Source: Diphasiastrum complanatum
Lineage: Eukaryota; Streptophyta; Lycopodiopsida; Lycopodiales; Lycopodiaceae
Direction: 5' to 3'
Assembly (NCBI GenBank): GCA_029204225.1
Contig: CM055106.1
Coordinates: 6,563,136 to 6,627,135 of the forward strand
Length of the DNA: 64,000 bases
The notes beneath the pieces were generated by a model, which was given only the letters and a program-made list of their open reading frames with translations, did not search any database and had not been told where the DNA came from. Numbering within the stretch: the first letter of the stretch is position 1; each line of letters starts with the position of its first letter. The position numbers were made by a program, and so were the translations under genes. This document shows, in pieces, positions 1-12,210 of the stretch.

Positions 1-574
1 CTATCCAGTAAGGGCATGACTAGCATTGAATCCTAATCGATAGTTTAGTAACAATGTTTACGGTTCTCAAATAATTTGGCCATCCTGTTTTCAAATCAAT
101 AATCACTGCGGGATAATTGTTGCTCGTTATTGGCTATCTACAAACTATTTTGCCCAATATAGTATGTGGCATTTTCTCATAGTCCATGATATGTTCCTAT
201 GTTTGAATTATGAGGCCATAGCTCTAGGGCTTTTGTAATTCAAGAGGACTAAAGCACAAGTGTATGTTGTGGATATGGTAGACCGTAGAACAATGCAATT
301 TAACCACCCTCATAGATGCCTTTTTGACTTGGATATGGTTGTGTATTTGGTGACCAGTCTAGAGGATCCATGGAAGCCATTTTTTTGTTTTGTTGGTGCT
401 TAGTATTCTTCTGCAATCTCTATTATGTACTTGATGTAGACCTAATATCAGATTGTCAAATCAATGTTAAGGGATATTCCAAATGGTGGCTTTAGTATCT
501 GTTGTAGTGGTAGACAAGTACTATGTGCTCTTAGCTTTTGAAAATAGGCACTAAAAAGTTATAATATGAAGCAG
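1..574. other. No recognised feature (upstream part of AATF locus)
   Basis: AT-rich sequence with no exon I could join to the AATF frame and no recognisable transposon motif. It is probably intron or 5' flank of the AATF gene. Confidence 0.4.
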
Positions 575-3500
575 ATGGGGATAAGGAGGCACAGGTCCCG
601 CTTGCTAATCCAGGAGAAGGATTAGATCATACTTGGAAAAAATTGGATCTTCTGTACTCGAGGTTAGCCTTTTCTTGTCCAATATTGTGGGCTCTGCGGC
701 GACAAAATTGCTTCTTTCTTTTCTGTATTGGTAACATCTTGATTGTCCACAAATGCGTGTAGCTTGATTCCTTGTTTCCTTCACTTTTAACTAAGTGAAG
801 AACACAATCTCCTCTTTACTATCAAGAACCTAGGTAACGAGATTAACTATCCACTATGGAGCGATTGAATAAACTAGCTGCTTTCTAGCTATCTCTACTG
901 TCGGGTGGTAGGAGTATCTGTCATATACCTCGAGGCACCTCAACTTCATTGAGAATGTTTGGTCCTCCTCTGCTCTGTTTTCTGGCAATGTGTCTGGTCT
1001 TCCATGCTGTCACCATGTATTCTCGAGGCACCTCAACTTCATTGAGAATGTTTGGTCCTCCTCTGCTCTGTTTTCTGGCAATGTGTCTGGTCTTCCATGC
1101 TGTCACCATGTATTCCCAGTCTTCGTGCTGCCTTGATATAGCTACTTCTAACTCAAATCTGGATCTGATTATGATGAACAAGTGTGGAAGTTGTGTTAAT
1201 CTTCCTGTTCGTTGTACGGTGCAAATGTTTTTCATAAAGGGCCTGGATTTGCAGAAATCGCATCCTTCTGTGACATGAGCTTGTTATACACACTTACACA
1301 GAAATTTTGGTCTATTGTGTGCCCTCTTTCAATGTGCTGAAGTTAGTAAGAGTTGGATCCCTTAACTGCTTTTCTAGGATTGTTCCATATCGGAATAATT
1401 CGGTGGATCGGTGGTATCGGAAAACTCAGATTGCTACAGGTGCTGCAGCTATCAGAGGCAGATTGCATGCCTTTGATCAGGTACGGTTCCTGGAAACAGA
1501 TTTCTTATTTGATTGTGTGAAAAGGTTTGTTACATTGACTTGGAATGAATGTTAGGTTGGCTCACATAAACTGTACACTGGATGCAGAGTATCTCACAGC
1601 AGGTATCAGCTGCTATGCGAGAGCCGTCACGTCTTATTCGCAGAATGCAGCTGAAAAAGTCATCCATTCATGTCCTTGGCCAGGTAGTTAGAACACGTGT
1701 TTTTGGATGCCTGTGTAAAAATCAGCATCAGAACCTGTTATTTGTTTTATTCTCCTGAACAGATATAAGATCTACTCTGACATCATACTGTTTCAGCCTC
1801 CAGATTCTACTATTAGCTGTACGGATACTGGTGCTGAGAAGGCCTTGAATGAACTAGTTGAGAATGAGGTATCCACATAGAGCTAAAGATCAACGTTACT
1901 TTATAGCACTCGTAATATCATGAATGGAAGATTGTTGAATCACCTCATGTAGTGCAATGTCTGTGTATCTTGATCTTCTCCACAAACATTTTAGTGAAAT
2001 ACATCGACACACGTGCAACCGTATATTCTAGTTCGTTGACATGAAAAAGTTTTTTCATTTGTCACAGGTGGATGATTTTGACTTAGAATCATTTGATGAT
2101 TCTGAATTTTACCAGCAGTTACTGAATGAATTTTTGGAATCGTCTGATCCAGGTACCATGTAATAGTCTAGTTCTTAATGATCATTAGATTTTATGATAG
2201 CCAAGGTTGGGGAATGATTACTCTAATTAACTTCCTGATTAAATATGTCGCAGTATTCCATTTTTAGTCATTCACTTCCTTAGTGTTTTCTTTTTTTATA
2301 TCCTCATTTGTGCAACCAATTGGATCAGAAGTCATTAATTGGAGAGAAGTGCTGAAGAAATTCAATATGACAGAGTGCATGCCTATCTCCACACCATGCA
2401 ATTCTAAGTACAAGATTAATGAAAAAAAAACAATTTAGGAGGATGCAGACAAAACATTGTATGAACATTATTTGGTCGGAGCCTAATATATTTGACGACT
2501 ACATGTCCAAATATTCCATATATCATGGGGGTTGTAGGCCAATTTATGAGTAAACCTTAACAATGTGCTTGAAGGCAACAAAGAAAAAACTTCGTTAAAT
2601 TGATGGCGCTCATAGCTATGACATACAATATAATGAAGGAGAACTCAAGCTTGGAGGCTTCATAGATGTTGATTAAGTTGGTCATGCAAATGCTCAAAGA
2701 TCAACTATTGCTTATACATCTACTCCTGGAATAGGAGCTACCTCATGGTGCAGCAGAAAGCAGCTCATTAAAGCTTCGTCTTCAATGGAAGCAAAATATA
2801 GAGCCACTAGAAATGCAACATGTGAGGTTATATGGCTACAAAAACTACTAGAAGATCTACAAGCTTTGAAAAGTTTCACCTACCATACTTCAGTGTGATA
2901 ATCGGAGTTGCATACAGTCGAGGACAAACCTAGTATTTTATAGCACAACAAAGCATATTGAGTTCTAGCAACATTTTATTTTAGACAAAGTGCAAAATGT
3001 CAAAGTAGTAGATATTTTCACTAAAGGGCTTGCCAGACAAATTTGAAAAGTTTAGTAATCTACACTAGTGTCTATTTACATTGTGTACCCCCACATTACA
3101 CAATTTGTTAATTTGTTGTATTTCAATCTAGGGGCTGCTTAAAACACCTTTCTTCTCCTTTGGATAAGGTTAAATGGAAGGGGCCAGAGGAACTTTATAG
3201 AGAACTCTCATAGAAACTTTACGCGAGGTACTAGTGTAGTAGAGGGACATGTCATTAGTCGGGCCAATTTATCCCATAAGTAGAAAATTAGTAGGAGTTT
3301 AAAAATTGAGGCCCATGAGTTGGAGTATGTGTGCAAGTTGTGCATGAGTTCAACTATGTGGAGATTGTTGAGGTATTTATTGTCTTTGTACTTTTAGAAT
3401 CATTCGATAAATCTTGCTTCTTGTTTGTGCTTTCTCTATCTCTTGTGAAGTTGTGTTAAAGGATATTTGTGTGAGAGCTAGTATGAACTAGTCTTCTCCA

Positions 3501-6500
3501 TTGAGTTTTTTACATGGCATGCAACACAATATTGAGGTACTACATAACTTGTAGCTCATCATAGGAAGGCCTATGAGGATCACTCAAAATCTTGTTGTTT
3601 GGAGCATGAACTTTTGTTGTTGGCAAAATCTTTTGTATTATTATTTTTCTCGATAGGCCAACGTACAACCCTAGGGATGAATAGTTTGCTAGAGGAGGAC
3701 CCACGGCCTTGTGGCAAGCAACTTGAAGGTGGTTTACAATCGAACCTGGTTGGGCCTAGTCATTCACAAAACCTAATAGGAAAGGGTGACAAGGGAACGT
3801 GGAACATTCACAAAAGGGAATTAAGGTGGCAATGGGCAAGGAGAATGGACTATGGGACTAGGGTGTGGAAATGAAGGAGGGATCATGAAGAAGCAAATGG
3901 GGGATTTGATTGAAACAGAGGACCGAAGACAAGAGATGGCATTTGGGGGATGGGAACAATGTCTAGTATTGTCCTAGAATGAAATCTTGAGTCTTTTAGT
4001 GTATCCGATACTCTTTGCATACCTTTCAATGTGACACAGACCACATTAGGGCTTATGTTCATATAATTATGTTGACATATAGTTAGTGGTTATTTACATA
4101 AACTACGAGTCAAAATTTTCTCTTTCTATGTTCAAGGATGTTTGAACCCTCCCACTAGTTATACATACTTATAGATGTACATGTGCACACACATACGTGC
4201 GGGCACACACGCACGCACGCATGCACGCGCGCACGTAGGCACACACACACACACACACACACGGAAACACATGCACACATGCATTGAACACCACTTATTT
4301 GGTTGCATGCAGGCACCGTGAGCATGCATGCTATTGGAAAGCTTCGAAATAAGAAAAGAAAGGCTGTTGATCGACGTGCATCGAAAGGACGAAAAATCAG
4401 GTACAAATTGATACTACTAGTTCTTTTGACACTTCTTGCCTAGGTATACTTGTGTTCATTTTTGCCAGGCTATCAATTAGGCTGCATCGTAGTTGTAATA
4501 AAAGATAGCATTTTCATTTATGTTATTATTGGAGTAGAGGATTGGTAAACTAGACATGATCTGCTCTAAATTTTGGACACAAACAAGAGGGTTGGCTCCT
4601 AGATTGTATCTGTCTCATTTTCTAGTTCCAAGGTAAGAAAATCTTTTTGAACTTTTCCTCTATCATGTCCAAAAACTAATTGCCTTTGCAATGGCTATGT
4701 TATTTCCTATATTTATTTGCATAATCTATGAATGAAAAATGTATACCATATGAGCATATTTGTTAGGAGAACAATGATTTAAAATGCAATAATCAACTTC
4801 AATGTTAAGCTTGCAACTCAGATTTTGCATTTTTTTCATCATGTCTAAGTGTAATCGAATAGAAAGTTTCTAAGCATATTGTTTTGACTAGCGAATCCAC
4901 TTCTAACACTTTGAATGCTGGTTAAGACCATGCCCTCAAAAAATCACATGTAAAGAAAGAAAGTGGACAACAAACTATAGGTTGGAGATCAATCTTCAAC
5001 TAAGATCTCAAATGTACTTTGCTCCAAATGAATTGAGGATTACTCTAAAAGAGAAATCCTAGTAATTTGATCTATCAAATGAAGGCTTTCTCAATAGTCC
5101 TTTGATTCCAATTAGGGTGGCGTGCCCACTTGGAGGAACCTCAATAAAAGCATTTAGTTGGGTTTAACGTTCATCATTGCACTGGAGGGTTCAAAATGGA
5201 AGTACATAGGTTCTCGTTCATTAGTACACTTTTAGGGGTCGAAATAGAAGGTATTTGTTTATATTGTGGTTGAGTACCTTGATTATACATCTTGTTCTCA
5301 AGGGTAGCCGTACCCATCATTAGTTGAACATGGGCTTAGTAACGAATTGAAAAGTAGACTTGAGTCTCCATGCCTAGTGAAATGGACTTGAGCAAAAACT
5401 ATGTTAGCAAAAGATCACAAAAAGACAAACATCCTACTCTATTGAGATGGTGTACTCTCCAATAAAGTAATGTATGATGGAAGTTATAAGAACTAGATGC
5501 CACACATTTAGGGGGTCAGTTGAATTCAAGTGAGCCTTGGCTCACTACGGGTTGTATTAGAAAAATGAGTAGATCATAGTTCATGAGACCGAATAGAAAT
5601 CTAATGTTGATAATATTTATATGTAACTATTTAACCTCATGTGCATGTCGCAACTTTGATGCATACAGTTTAAAACTATGTTGGTCATTATCAAAATCCA
5701 TCCGCATGGCTATGCATAATAAGGGTTTTCTTTTTAGTGCCTTCAACTTATAGTTCTTAATATGATTTTTTTCCAAAAAGATGGGTTTTCAGAAATTTTT
5801 AAAACTCACCCAATAGGTAGAAGTAGAGTATTAATGAAAAACTTGGCCAATTTCAAAGACAACGCAAACTCTTCTCCCTATAGTCATTTTGGTAGATGAA
5901 AATATGGATAGCTCTAAGTGTCTCTTCCTTGCTCCTATAGTCAATGATGAACAAATGGTAAAGCAAAGTAATGGGTTTATCCAATCGCATGGAAAACAAG
6001 CTAAGAACTTAATATTGTTGATAGTCTAGCGCTACCTAAGGTAAGAGACCTCTTTGATCATCGATGGCCAACAACAATCAATTAACTATCTCTACAAACA
6101 TATGCCACCTTTCAGGATGTGAATCAATAACATATGATGAAGTTAGAAATCTCGACACCTAGCCCATGTTAAATATTTGTCAAAGAAACTTCGTTCTTTT
6201 AACCTATTTGTGAAAAGATTATGTTAGATTCTTAGCTGTGAGTGCATCTTTCTTTTCTTGAGCAATTGTTTATCTTTTTCTTGACAACTACTGACATTCT
6301 CTTTTCTTGGCATCATTCACTGTACATTGGTTGTCTATTTGAGTTTCCTTTAGGTCCTTCAATGTTCTTCCTTAACATACTATTAGTTTCATTGTCTATG
6401 AGTAACCAATGGGGTTGGCTCAATTGGTTAGCTTGACATCCAAAGTTCCTTTGGTCTCAGGTTCGAGCCTCCCCTTGGAAACCAAGAAACATTGTCTATG

Positions 6501-7897
6501 AGTAGGACAATGTATCTATCTTGGCTAGTCGTTGTCTCACACAATCATTCTTTAGTCCTTTTTTTCTTCATAGGTTTTTCTTACAAGACTTTTCTTGTCA
6601 AGTTTCTCATCATTGCTTTTGATTTCTAAAATCAGCAAGTACTTTCTCTTCATGACAACATGAGTTCATAAATAATAATGGAATCTGACTTGCATAGGAC
6701 TTGAGCCCTCAATTTTGTCCAAGTTTCTTGGGTCCAAGGCACACTCTACAGTAAAGAGGTTTTTTGACTTGTAGGCAATATCTAACTTTTCATGGCCACC
6801 ACAAGTTCATTGGTATTAACTTTAGCCCTTTACTTGTATGGCATTCTAAATGTTTGCATGATGTACTTAGTCGCTTTGCACCTTTTGCATGTGGACTTTT
6901 TGGAGTTTGCATGTTATTGTCTTGTCAAATTAGGGCTTGTATGCTTTACATGGCTAACAAAAATCAATGTTATCTATGATATAGTCAATTTGAATCAAAT
7001 GATGCACTTGGTCTCATCATTTATCATCTCATAATTCATTGAGACTCACCTGAGTAAAAAAGTATTAGAGGAAATATTGACATGCCATACCACCAACAAC
7101 TTCCCTCATCTATCATTAGCTCTAGTAAGCATATGGCAAAGCATTGTCCTTCAATAATAAATGTGCACACAACTTGCTTCTTTTGAGTAGTGATGAATGG
7201 CACCAAGGACTTACTACCCCTTTATTCAGGCTCATAGTAGTCCTCGGCCTCTCTCCCATGTGCAATTTACAAAGAGACATGATAAATGATCATGGATCTA
7301 TCAATAGCTCTATACCCAACCATTTATACTATCTAACATTCAGTTAATCGTTATGTACCTCTGCAAGCACATAACATGAGTCATTATTGAGGATAGTAAC
7401 AATGTGAACATTCTTTGTTGCTAACGAATGAGACTTACATGCAAGATATTAGTACCATTATACGATTGTTTTGTCCCTTGAGAACTATGCTTTATGTTGT
7501 ATGGTTTGGGCTCTTGGGCTTCATAACTTATCAAATGTCATTTGAACTCCTAAATATACTATAAATAGGTTCCAAGTTGTTGGGTAACCTAAAGAGAACC
7601 TTCCATGAATGTGCACAAATAGGGTTATTGTTAGGGTCTCAAGAAATTACGAAAAGTGGTAAGAGATTCGTATGAAGGTAGGTGATTATTCAAGTGCTTA
7701 GCGTAGTTATAGTAGCTTAGACTCGAGATAGCTAGCTTAGCTTATCATCGTTATTTTAATATTAGAGAGCTCATTTGACAGAGTTAGTCTCTTTGTAGGT
7801 GATTATTCAAGTGCTTAGTGTAGTTGTAGTAGCTTGGACTCAGCATAGCTAGCTTAGCTTAGTCACGGATCTATAATCTCATTGTTATGTTAGCATT

Positions 7898-7982
<85 letters not shown>

Positions 7983-9069
7983 GGCTCATTAAGGAAAAGA
8001 ATAACATTTTTCAGCTTGATTATGATGTATGTAATGTAGTTTTGTGCAACAAAATGAGCTAAGAAAACAAAAACTTGTTTCTTGGAAGGATTAAAAAAAC
8101 TAGAAGTAACAAGAAAACTCTGTGGGATAAAATATGTCAACATTGTAGATGATGCTAGTTGAATCAAATAGATGCATTTTTTGGTGTAAAAAGCTTCATG
8201 TATAAATTATGATGTGATTTAGAGAGCTTCATGTACTCTTAATTCATGGAAGTAAAGAGTAGATGTACACATACAAGGAAGAATCACTACAAAAATGTTT
8301 ACATCGTTGGGAAAAGGACTAATGCTTATCTACATGCAATATCTAGCAATACTTTGTAAAGACGAGGAAAGATAACTATGTAGAACATGCAACACTCTTT
8401 TGGGATATAAGAGCATATGAGATTGTTAATGTAGAGCGTTGATTTTGGTTTTATCCAGATGTGTCTTGGTAATGGATTCTTAAGGTGGTAATAACTTTTT
8501 GGATATATGCCCATCTTGCATTGGAGTCATGTCTTGTGGATACCTAATCATGTTTTGACCATGTTCATCTATCAAATTGGTTTGATGCTTCTTGCATCCA
8601 TTCTAGGTCATCCTTTGGTGCACATCAACATATAACATGTGCAAATTCCTCTTTTTAGTCTTTGACTTGAATCGTAAATGGATGAATGAATCTCTGAAGC
8701 GGTAGGAAAAAACATTTTCTTGTGTAGTACAAATGCAATTGGCACGAATGTTGCCAATAACGATTAGATAAGAATGTTTGAATACAGTTTGATTGTAAAT
8801 AGTAACATTTTTATCAGAATTGAATGTATCATGTTTTTGGCATATTAGATTGGATATGTCATTCACACCACTATTGTCCATTGTTAATTTGAATGTGTTG
8901 AACCTATATGGATGGTATTCGGTTTTGCAGATACAATGTATTTGAGCCTTTAGTGAATTTTATCGCACCAGAACCAATGGTCTTACCTTCCCTGGCAATG
9001 AAGTTATTTGCTAATTTGTTTGGACACGTTTCTACTCAAAATGGAGATAAGGTTGGAAAGATTGGTTGA
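575..9069 (+). CDS. AATF: AATF/Che-1 (TRAUB family) ribosome-biogenesis protein, 3' seven exons
   Basis: Seven exons join with matching phases and GT-AG junctions: about 575-662, 1378-1480, 1588-1683, 1797-1868, 2068-2152, 4313-4400 and 8931-9069. They encode 222 residues and a stop at 9067-9069. Seen in order: TWKKLDLLYSR / IVPYRNNSVDRWYRKTQ / GAAAIRGRLHAFDQ (AATF-Che1 region), REPSRLIRRMQLKKSS, the acidic DSEFYQQLLNEFLE segment, then RRASKGRKIRY and a VNFIAP-LFANLFG tail, which is the C-terminal TRAUB signature. Family members are nucleolar proteins of small-subunit rRNA processing (AATF in animals, Bfr2 in yeast). The last introns are about 2.2 and 4.5 kb and carry transposon debris. The 5' exons lie outside the window or were not recognised in 1-574. 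The first exon start is uncertain because a nearby upstream AG is also possible. No stop or frameshift is seen, so the gene looks functional. Confidence 0.88.
929..1114. repeat. Perfect 93-bp tandem duplication in AATF intron
   Basis: Two copies (929-1021 and 1022-1114) each start CTCGAGGCACC and end CACCATGTATT. I saw no difference between them. The unit is 31 codons long, so both strands stay open through it. It lies inside the inferred intron 663-1377 and is more complex and less AT-rich than its surroundings. Confidence 0.9.
2345..3075 (+). mobile_element. Decayed Ty1/copia RT-RNase H fragment in AATF intron
   Basis: The + strand reads copia-like with several stops and shifts: a LLKRF-like 'LKKFNMTEC-PISTP' segment near 2350, VGQFMSKP near 2530, then the RNase H part 'GGFIDVD-VGHANAQRSTIAYT', 'ATSWCSRKQ', 'SSSMEAKYRA' and 'EVIWLQKLLEDL', and finally 'TKHIEF' and 'VDIFTKGLA'. 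These are the standard C-terminal landmarks of a copia polyprotein (end of RT, RNase H DSDWAG region, T-EAEY motif, TKPL tail). No LTR pair was found around it. It is a dead fragment within the 2153-4312 intron. Confidence 0.85.
4189..4262. repeat. (CA)n / CACG microsatellite
   Basis: Mixed CACG and pure CA repeats lie about 50 bp upstream of the AATF exon at 4313. On the - strand this gives a low-complexity Cys/Val open frame that I do not regard as a gene. Confidence 0.9.
6405..6489 (+). mobile_element. tRNA-like SINE (85 bp) with 15-bp TSD
   Basis: An 85-bp insert holds an A-box-like TGGCTCAATTGGTTAG (6416-6431) and a B-box-like GGTTCGAGCC about 35 bp further on, the two internal RNA polymerase III promoter elements of a tRNA. 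It ends in an A-rich stretch. It is bracketed by a perfect 15-bp direct repeat CATTGTCTATGAGTA (6390-6404 and 6490-6504), the mark of LINE-mediated retroposition. The T-arm pairs poorly, so it is not a functional tRNA gene. It is very short for a SINE, either a tRNA-head-only copy or a 3'-truncated one. Confidence 0.8.
7678..7862. repeat. Imperfect direct repeat, 117-bp spacing
   Basis: A segment of about 67 bp starting GTAGGTGATTATTCAAG occurs at 7678 and again at 7795 with a few substitutions. The intervening about 50 bp is single-copy. This looks like a partial tandem duplication inside the AATF intron. Confidence 0.85.
7901..7979. repeat. (TC)n microsatellite, 79 bp
   Basis: Uninterrupted TC dinucleotides. 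The Glu-Arg repeat frame on the - strand is an artefact of the repeat. Confidence 0.98.
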
Positions 9070-9344
9070 GAATATTGAGCATTATTTCTAGATAGTTTGT
9101 GAATATAAAATGCCATGAATAATGATTTGTGATTGCAGTTTCCCTAGTAGAGCTTATTTGGTGATTTCAAAATTGAGTTTCTCCACTTATAAGAAACTGT
9201 CATTATGAGATGAGCTTAATTTTTTATTGAGTTGCTTTTTTTACTTCATGGTCATTGTGATTTTTTTTTCTCTTGGATGTGCTTTCGTGTGGTTGATTGG
9301 AGATTTAAGGAGATGAAAGGAGGCCTTCAACAATATATCGCTTG

Positions 9345-9740
9345 TTGGGGAACACATTAGAGGAGTTTTGAGCTCCAAAAAGATCCTTTAAGAATTCGTG
9401 CAAAATGTAGTTTATATTATTAAAATATTATAATACTAATACTTTTGACTTGCCATAACTTTTTAATCGTAGCTCAGAAGTATGTCATCTAACATATCAT
9501 TGGAAAGCCTTTGTCGAGTGCTTTCCAATGCACCAAACTTCGCTAAATTTGGACTTACCACTAAAAAGTTATGCCATTTTTAGTGTGGAATCAAAATGTG
9601 GACTCAAAAAGTTACGTTTCGTAGATTTCAAACTTGAGTGTTTTGATTGGTCTATGTGTAAGAAAAAATTGAGAAAAAATAAAAAAAGAATCTTTACAAA
9701 GGGTCCTTTTTGGATTTAGAACTCCTCTAATGTGCCCTTG
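9345..9740. mobile_element. MITE-like foldback element, about 395 bp
   Basis: The ends are inverted copies of each other over about 40 bp. The left starts GGGGAACACATTAGAGGAG, and the right, reverse-complemented, starts CAAGGGCACATTAGAGGAG; both continue into a TCCAAAAAG block. Inner inverted repeats are also present, e.g. CATTGGAAAG at 9498-9507 against CTTTCCAATG at 9521-9530, so most of the element can fold. The CAAGGG-type end resembles hAT termini, but I found no convincing 8-bp target duplication. It lies about 280 bp downstream of the AATF stop. Confidence 0.55.
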
Positions 9741-11190
9741 TAAATTTGCATTAAGACTTTTGTAATTTTCTTGATATTTAGCATGTGCTAGGAGTCCTGT
9801 TCCTATTCCGTTGAAGCTGTAGATGTCTCTTGAGCCAATGTGTGCCTTTGATTTGAATCAAGGTCAAGAAAATGAGTAGTATAGTGCCCAATCTTTTGCA
9901 TTGTGCTTGTGGCATTATATACATATTAAGGGCGTTGTAGCATGTAGTTATGGTAGGACACTTTTTCATTAGGCTATCAAATGGCAAGATCTTTTCTATA
10001 AGTATAATATCTTTAGTTGTTTACTTGTTCTTTCTTATGGCATGCTCAATTTTCTCAGTTATTTACCTAACATTTCCTTCAAAAATTTCTTGGACATTTA
10101 GTTTTAAAGTTAATTTTCCAATGTACTTTTGTCTTTATTCCTAAAGAAAACTTTTTCACTTTGATATTTTGTTAGGCCATGACACTTTGCAGCCACATGC
10201 TTTTGTTTGGCACTCCTTCAATCATAAGTTTTTTATTTTTCTTCTTTTAATGCAACTTTTTGGCGTATAGAGCTTTGTTTCCTATGCTTATAATTGATAT
10301 GTGAGAATCTTGCATTTTCAACATTGTAGCAAATTGTTTACACAATTATGTTTTTTCAACTAGAAAATGCTAATAATTAATAGAACATGTAGCTAGGAAG
10401 TTATTTATGTACATTTTTAGAGCTTTTCAACCATCTCTAGTTTAGTATTAGGACAAAATTGATAGGGTGCATATCATATTTCATATAAGATAAACAACCA
10501 ATTTCTTCTCATAAGTTCCAAGTAATCGATTATGGGTCTTGAAGCATAATTATGCAGCATGGCCAAAGACAACAACGTTTATTGTCGTCTATCTGTTTTT
10601 TTTTTTATGGATTATGAGTTGAGTACGTGTGTAACTTGATTGACTATGATATGTAAAAAATATCTTCCATGGTATTCTATTTGTTTACTCATGTTATCCT
10701 TTTATAGTGAAAACGTGTAGGAGGAAAAATACTACAAAAAAATTCTCTTCTTTTTCTCACACATGAAAGGGAATGCAAAGAATATTAGAACTTTTGTGAA
10801 ATCAGAAAGTCAATAAATGATAAACTATGACATGATTATGATCTTCGCCTTTGATTTTTTTTTACTATTACCAGATATTCGCATACTCTACAACTCTTAT
10901 TGTTTGTTTAATAACCACAATATTTATGCATATCACATTTTGATTTTGTAACATTCATAAGGGTCTTATGGTAGAAAGTTATAGGATCTAAAATATGTGT
11001 TGTTCATCAATGATGGAAGAATTGTCAAATGTTTACAGAAGAAAATGAAGTGCTTCTATTGTGGCAAGAAATGGCATTGGCAAAGTCACAAGAAAAAAGT
11101 TGAATCATAGAAAGATAAAGACAAACAATCAGGCAATCTCATTGAAGGGGATGTTGATGTTTAGTTTAAAGCACGTGCATACATGTGCGT

Positions 11191-11191
<1 letters not shown>

Positions 11192-11219
<28 letters not shown>
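11192..11219. repeat. (CA)n microsatellite
   Basis: About 14 CA units. It marks the left side of the segment present in copy 1 and absent from copy 2 of the dispersed repeat. Confidence 0.95.
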
Positions 11220-11223
<4 letters not shown>

Positions 11224-12187
11224 TAACTTTTGATCAAGTTAATTCATGCTTTTCAGTGCATTACATGGTGATAATGACTTTGCATTGTGACAATGATTTT
11301 GCCAAAACCCTACCATATGACTATCCTTAACTAACATTATGTTCGATGCTTTTGCCTTTGATTATGTGGTTGTTACTTTAAACTACTTTTAGTTTTGCTT
11401 GGGGATATTTTCAACCATCTAGTTTTCATTTTAACTAATGTTATGTCATGGTCTGTGTTTACAATGATTTACAAAAACGAAAACCAGACCTAATATTCTA
11501 AAATTAGCAAGGGGTTACAATATATGGTCTAAACATGTTTGAATTGCTTGACATGACAATTGTGGCAAAACACTTATTTTGATTTAGTCAAGCTACTTTT
11601 ATGTTTGCTTTTTTTTTTTTTTATGACAATTAATTCCTCCCTAACTCTATAGACACATTGATCCAATTTGGTCATGGAGCGCTTGTGTTGTGGATTCTTT
11701 GATGGCAAGTGGTCTAAAGCTTATTTTAGGTTAAAACATTGTTTTGGATTTTTCTTTGAACTTGGGACAAATTCAATATACGTGTTACAGTTCTCCTCCT
11801 TCCCTTTATCTTATGGCTAACTCTCTATTTTTCACCTAGGTGGATAATAACTTGTTAAATGTTGTATATTTAAGAAATACCATGATAATGTTTAACTTAA
11901 TACAATGACTATAGACATTATTAGAGTTTCCTAATCCAAGAACATCTACTTGTTGTATGGGAATGATGGTGTATGAGAGAATAGAAGATTGAAAATTGCA
12001 ACATGGGACTTGAAGCCTATTATTTATGCAACCAATGATGGTGGTGCTTCCATGTCTTTGATATACACTTATCATGACCATAGACTTTTATGTGCAGATT
12101 TACAAAATGCTATGCTTATGTTAAAAACCTTGTTTCAGCCAAGACGTTTAGGATCACTATTAATACTTCTTTGCTACATATAACTTT

Positions 12188-12210
12188 ATATATATATATA
12201 TATATATATA
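12188..12210. repeat. (TA)n microsatellite
   Basis: Run of about 11 TA units inside the 1.07-kb segment specific to copy 1. Confidence 0.9.

Larger units (their letters stand above)
4401..8930. other. 4.5-kb AATF intron, no gene
   Basis: AT-rich intron between the last two AATF exons. It contains a short SINE, a 117-bp-spaced duplication and a TC microsatellite (listed separately). The small open frames show no recognisable protein similarity or coding-like structure. Confidence 0.7.

Noticed and set aside
4155-4406. Reverse-strand open frame with Cys-Val repeats
   Set aside because: It is produced by the CA/CACG microsatellite and overlaps an AATF exon on the other strand.
6405-6489. Genuine tRNA gene
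   Set aside because: A and B boxes are present, but acceptor and T stems do not pair properly, and the unit is bounded by a target-site duplication, so it is a retroposed tRNA-like sequence.
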